From: Clostridia bacterium
Lineage (GTDB): Bacteria; Bacillota; Clostridia; Acetivibrionales; DSM-27016
Length of the DNA: 64,000 nucleotides
Reading direction: 5' to 3'
NCBI GenBank assembly: GCA_026414765.1
Contig: JAOAIJ010000052.1
Coordinates: forward strand, 62,001-126,000
In this document: piece by piece, positions 63,101 through 64,000 of the stretch
Numbering within the stretch: position 1 is the first letter of the stretch
Layout: each line of letters begins with the position of its first letter
The notes under the pieces: model-generated
Told to the model about the DNA's origin: nothing
Database searches by the model: none
The model's input: the letters and a program-made list of their open reading frames with translations, nothing else
Position numbers and translations under genes: made by a program

Positions 63101-64000
63101 ATTTCAATCTGGATTATTGTACAGGGCTGTTCAGACACGAGACTATGGAAAGATTCAAAAATCATTTTCTGAACCTGTTGAGTGATATTGTCAGAAGGCC
63201 TTCTTGCAAGATTTGTGAACTCGAGATTATGACAGAAGAAGAAAAAAACAGGCTGCTATATGAATTCAACAGAACTGAAGCAGAGTATCCAAAAGAAAAG
63301 ACCATACACGAGCTTTTTGAGGAACAGGTAGAGCGGACTCCTGATAATATTGCAGTGGTGTATCAGGACAGACAGCTCACTTACAAAGAACTTAATGAAA
63401 AGGCAAATCAGCTGGCGTGGGTACTGAGAGGTAAGGGTGTCGGGTCTGATACCATAGTTGGGATAATGGTGGAACGTTCACCGGAGATGATAGTTGGAAT
63501 AATGGCAATCCTGAAGGCAGGAGGTGCGTATCTGCCTATTAGTCCGTCATATCCGGAAGAGAGAATCGAATATATGTTGAAGGACAGTAGTATAAACATT
63601 GTACTGACCTGTGGGAATACATTAAGCTGTGCAGATTTTAGCGGCACTATTCTGGATTTATTGAGAGAAGAGTCATACTCGGCGGGATTAGGAAACCTTG
63701 ATAGGGTGAATACACAAAAGGATTTAGCATATATAATCTATACCTCGGGATCAACCGGAAAGCCTAAAGGGGTAATGGTCTGCCACCAGAGTGTAGTAAA
63801 TGTACTTTTTGCCCTTCAGGAGAAGTATCCGCTTCTGGAATCGGATTCCTTCCTCCAAAAAACAACGTATACATTTGATGTATCTGTTGCAGAAATATTC
63901 GGATGGTATTTAGGCGGAGGAAGGCTTATACTACTTGAAGAAGGAGCAGAAAAAGAGCCCCGGGCTATACTGAAAGCTATTGACAAGTATGACATAACTC
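57160..64000 (+). CDS. PilZ-GNAT-like-NRPS fusion (C-A-T-C-A...), continues past window end
   Basis: One frame of 2280 codons, open at the window end, starting at ATG 57160 after GGGGAGAAGAA. Residues ~1-105 look like a YcgR-type N-terminal domain. Residues ~106-220 are PilZ with both c-di-GMP motifs: R108-x-x-x-R112 and D136-x-S138-x-x-G141. Residues ~225-545 are helical then GNAT-like. A condensation domain follows (~553-980) with H682-H683-x-x-x-D687 but Ala for the usual Gly. A1 (~985-1500) has core A3 at ~1150-1161; provisional specificity residues D,A,K,N,L,G,I,D,I,K match no code I know. The carrier domain has S1547 in L-G-G-D-S. C2 (~1600-2020) has intact H1727-H-x-x-x-D-G. A2 starts at ~2028 and is cut off. 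No epimerase is seen in module 1. Product unknown. Confidence 0.92.
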   Translation, partial: MIGNKEVKNQKYILEYFRNLSKQKSIPVSVSCMGNKTDAVMHFTSKRGSEPSVKIDDILFPRLIPGNEINIEISNEEDIYLFRSVVIYSLENNYDIKLPSALSISFRRQVPRYRIGKEDTVLLGIKGKNKNFRVNDISIKGLSFVSDKASYEKDQFIKNAFIKIPHTAGIHVDGTVCHHRIDGNNEHIYGISINNINWSEQLVLFNYVYKNLYPKLRSFNELSVENISSIFKNASSAYIESNEKTGYDYGKFINTFNKLYSKSSISSGLAYIKEDMVYNLGVAMRIYNRTFYGYQLYSLPETKLDPEINNDVYIGLADNMLSNRCFEYYISYITREFKQQRDMFSSISNVISDQAKFCFDAIYNIEYLCEEKEKRADNYGYSCEPCRDISSFIGFCNEALSPLEIGAYGYCEEQLDQSEIKEAFGVFDITMDRNLWRVVKDGIGIAYAVAESYPEGINLDRMHDVCRIYFLEENPEIDKILGTLVVELSEYYESMGKKRFSICFKLGSQVIEKSKVRETGKITTIGRVMANRKGMLEYKKLLAGNMVHIPRYYNLTHPQLAIWFTEKVYPGTNFANITSTVRIKDKIDFKLLNRAINLVVMKNDALRMRFVEIGGEPRQFVSSYEYINSDIFEFDGQYGKEEFSRWTENMNIKHFNIINSDLFYFALFKLDNNEGGFYIKMHHLISDAWSMSASISKIVEYYTKLKKGISVSKLDKPSYIDYISSEERFLDSYRFQMQKQFWKNKFESIPELISLKPAAAVCRETKAERRTFKITKELTSAINSYSRETKSSVFSVFLSVFSIYLNRITSMEDMVLGSPILNRSGSREKEMAGMFVSVVPVRLNVDTDIEFNKFVTGVSREWMLVLKNQKYPFNLIQKDFRERHGISDNLYDIVLSFQNAELDKLEADYDVKWEFNGHQTNSLSIHINDRDNEGQYKVDFDYLADAFSQSEIEYMFYHMMNLLTDAVKNPSKKLHQLQMLSEDEKYKILYEFNRTEADYPKDKTIHEIFEEQAECTPDNIAVVYKDRQLTYRELNEKANQLAWVLRGKGVGPDTIVGIMVERSPEMIVGIIAILKAGGAYLPIDPEYAEDRINYMLKDSNAIMLLTREAYCHIPAFSGETLYFDKYSENNISVGNIEKINKPESIAYVIYTSGSTGKPKGVMVANRSLVNLCCWYRKEFGIEENSKVLMMIPFCFDASVKNILTPLIAGGQLLLAPVGYFNANTVRKLIFEKGVTLINCVPSAIYPVIELAGGDNNYRELKSLRYLLLGGESMSISKIKPWLDSSDCKCILGNIYGPTECTDISAYYLLEKEKDKNIKTVPIGRPIHNSKLYILGKHNQIQPIGVAGELCISGSGISMGYIGKERLTAEKFVQNPFIAGELMYKTGDYAKWLPDGNIEFLGRIDGQVKIRGFRIELGEIESRLLKQKSIKEAVVEAREDEDGKKYLCAYYVSDTTLSVSDLRTFLLQKLPDYMVPAYFIRMDKLPLSANGKIDRKALPEPDKDANSIESYEAPANETEEKLAEVWKGILGLRRVGAGDNFFELGGDSLKAITLISSIYKEFGVEIPISVIFENPVLKELSKQVGNSNIKHFSSIKIAEKSDYYPVSSSQKRMFVLNGSNADSISYNMPGAILIKGRLDSEHLRHVLEKIIERHESFRTSFHLLDGEVVQKVNEKVKLTFKSMKIAGSEISTEVRKFVRPFDLSKAPLFRAELISESEEKNIMLIDMHHIISDGISCSILIKEIADLYAGKNLPELKLQYKDYTVWQKEFLKCEEIKAQEAYWIEKLSGELPVLNMPMDYNRPPIQSFEGDRISFAPDDELTRRLKQLAADTGTTLYIVLLAAYNVLLCRYTGQEDIVIGSPVAGRGHSDLENVVGMFVNTLAMRNYPSYDKTFMDFLSEVRQNAIGAYENQDYQFEELLEKLNVKKDLSKNPLFDTMFTLQNIDVSELRRDNLVFSPYELDCKTSKFDFSIQAVEKAEAINFNLDYCTGLFRHETMERFKNHFLNLLSDIVRRPSCKICELEIMTEEEKNRLLYEFNRTEAEYPKEKTIHELFEEQVERTPDNIAVVYQDRQLTYKELNEKANQLAWVLRGKGVGSDTIVGIMVERSPEMIVGIMAILKAGGAYLPISPSYPEERIEYMLKDSSINIVLTCGNTLSCADFSGTILDLLREESYSAGLGNLDRVNTQKDLAYIIYTSGSTGKPKGVMVCHQSVVNVLFALQEKYPLLESDSFLQKTTYTFDVSVAEIFGWYLGGGRLILLEEGAEKEPRAILKAIDKYDIT
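60127..60408 (+). repeat. Near-identical tract in A1 (copy 1 of 2)
   Basis: This 282-base stretch at the start of A1 matches 63259-63540 at the start of A2 almost base for base, with an unbroken identical run of more than 50 bases including third codon positions. The rest of the two A domains is clearly diverged. Confidence 0.85.
63259..63540 (+). repeat. Near-identical tract in A2 (copy 2 of 2)
   Basis: Counterpart of 60127-60408, offset by exactly 3132 bases (1044 codons). Identity is highest around the segment encoding E-R-S-P-E-M-I-V-G-I and then drops. Confidence 0.85.

Overview
The window reads as low-GC chromosomal DNA of an anaerobic, endospore-forming Firmicute of class Clostridia. 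Evidence: two complete GerA-type germinant-receptor operons, CotF-like coat genes, a tetrahydrofolate (THF) riboswitch before a folate ECF transporter gene, strong AGGAGG/GGGGG ribosome-binding sites, frequent TTG/GTG starts and many Rho-independent terminators. A cluster III clostridium (Ruminiclostridium-like) is a reasonable guess but cannot be proven from one window. I saw no rRNA or tRNA genes, CRISPR array, intact insertion sequence or prophage.

Layout. 1-5.5 kb: small regulators and accessory genes (AraC/GyrI-like, DUF3788, a serine hydrolase, a MerR regulator with a textbook 19-bp-spacer promoter, XRE-DUF5680, a CPBP protease). 5.6-10.7 kb: a chemoreceptor, an acetyltransferase, a divergent LysR/cupin pair around a perfect dyad, and a two-gene cassette of unknown function. 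10.8-15.9 kb: a GH31 glucosidase divergent from its probable AraC regulator, then an autoregulated TetR gene coupled to an ATC-hydrolase-like membrane protein. 15.9-31.1 kb is a sporulation/germination block: gerA-gerB-gerC on the minus strand, a GH18 protein with six repeats, two CotF-like coat genes with an alcohol dehydrogenase, a DUF421 protein, a lipoprotein, and a second operon gerA-gerC-small 2-TM protein-gerB on the plus strand. 31-38.2 kb: gene remnants, a MocR regulator translationally coupled to D-Ala-D-Ala ligase, a second chemoreceptor, RidA, the THF riboswitch with folT, and a small cysteine-containing protein.

38.2-57 kb: short reading frames missed by length filters, a split chromate transporter, an amino-acid permease, several uncharacterised small proteins, then housekeeping genes (TrpR-like yerC, secA, folC, thrC) with a TPR protein, a patatin, a Gfo/Idh oxidoreductase, an HMA-fold protein, a TM1266-like protein and a REC-HD-GYP response regulator.

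57.16 kb to the window end is the most unusual item: one reading frame, still open at base 64000 (2280 complete codons), that begins with a YcgR-like N-terminal segment and a PilZ domain carrying both c-di-GMP-binding motifs (RxxxR and DxSxxG), continues through a GNAT-like region, and then becomes a non-ribosomal peptide synthetase (C-A-T-C-A...). The gene just upstream encodes a probable c-di-GMP phosphodiesterase. Together they suggest a peptide synthetase whose activity or location is set directly by c-di-GMP.
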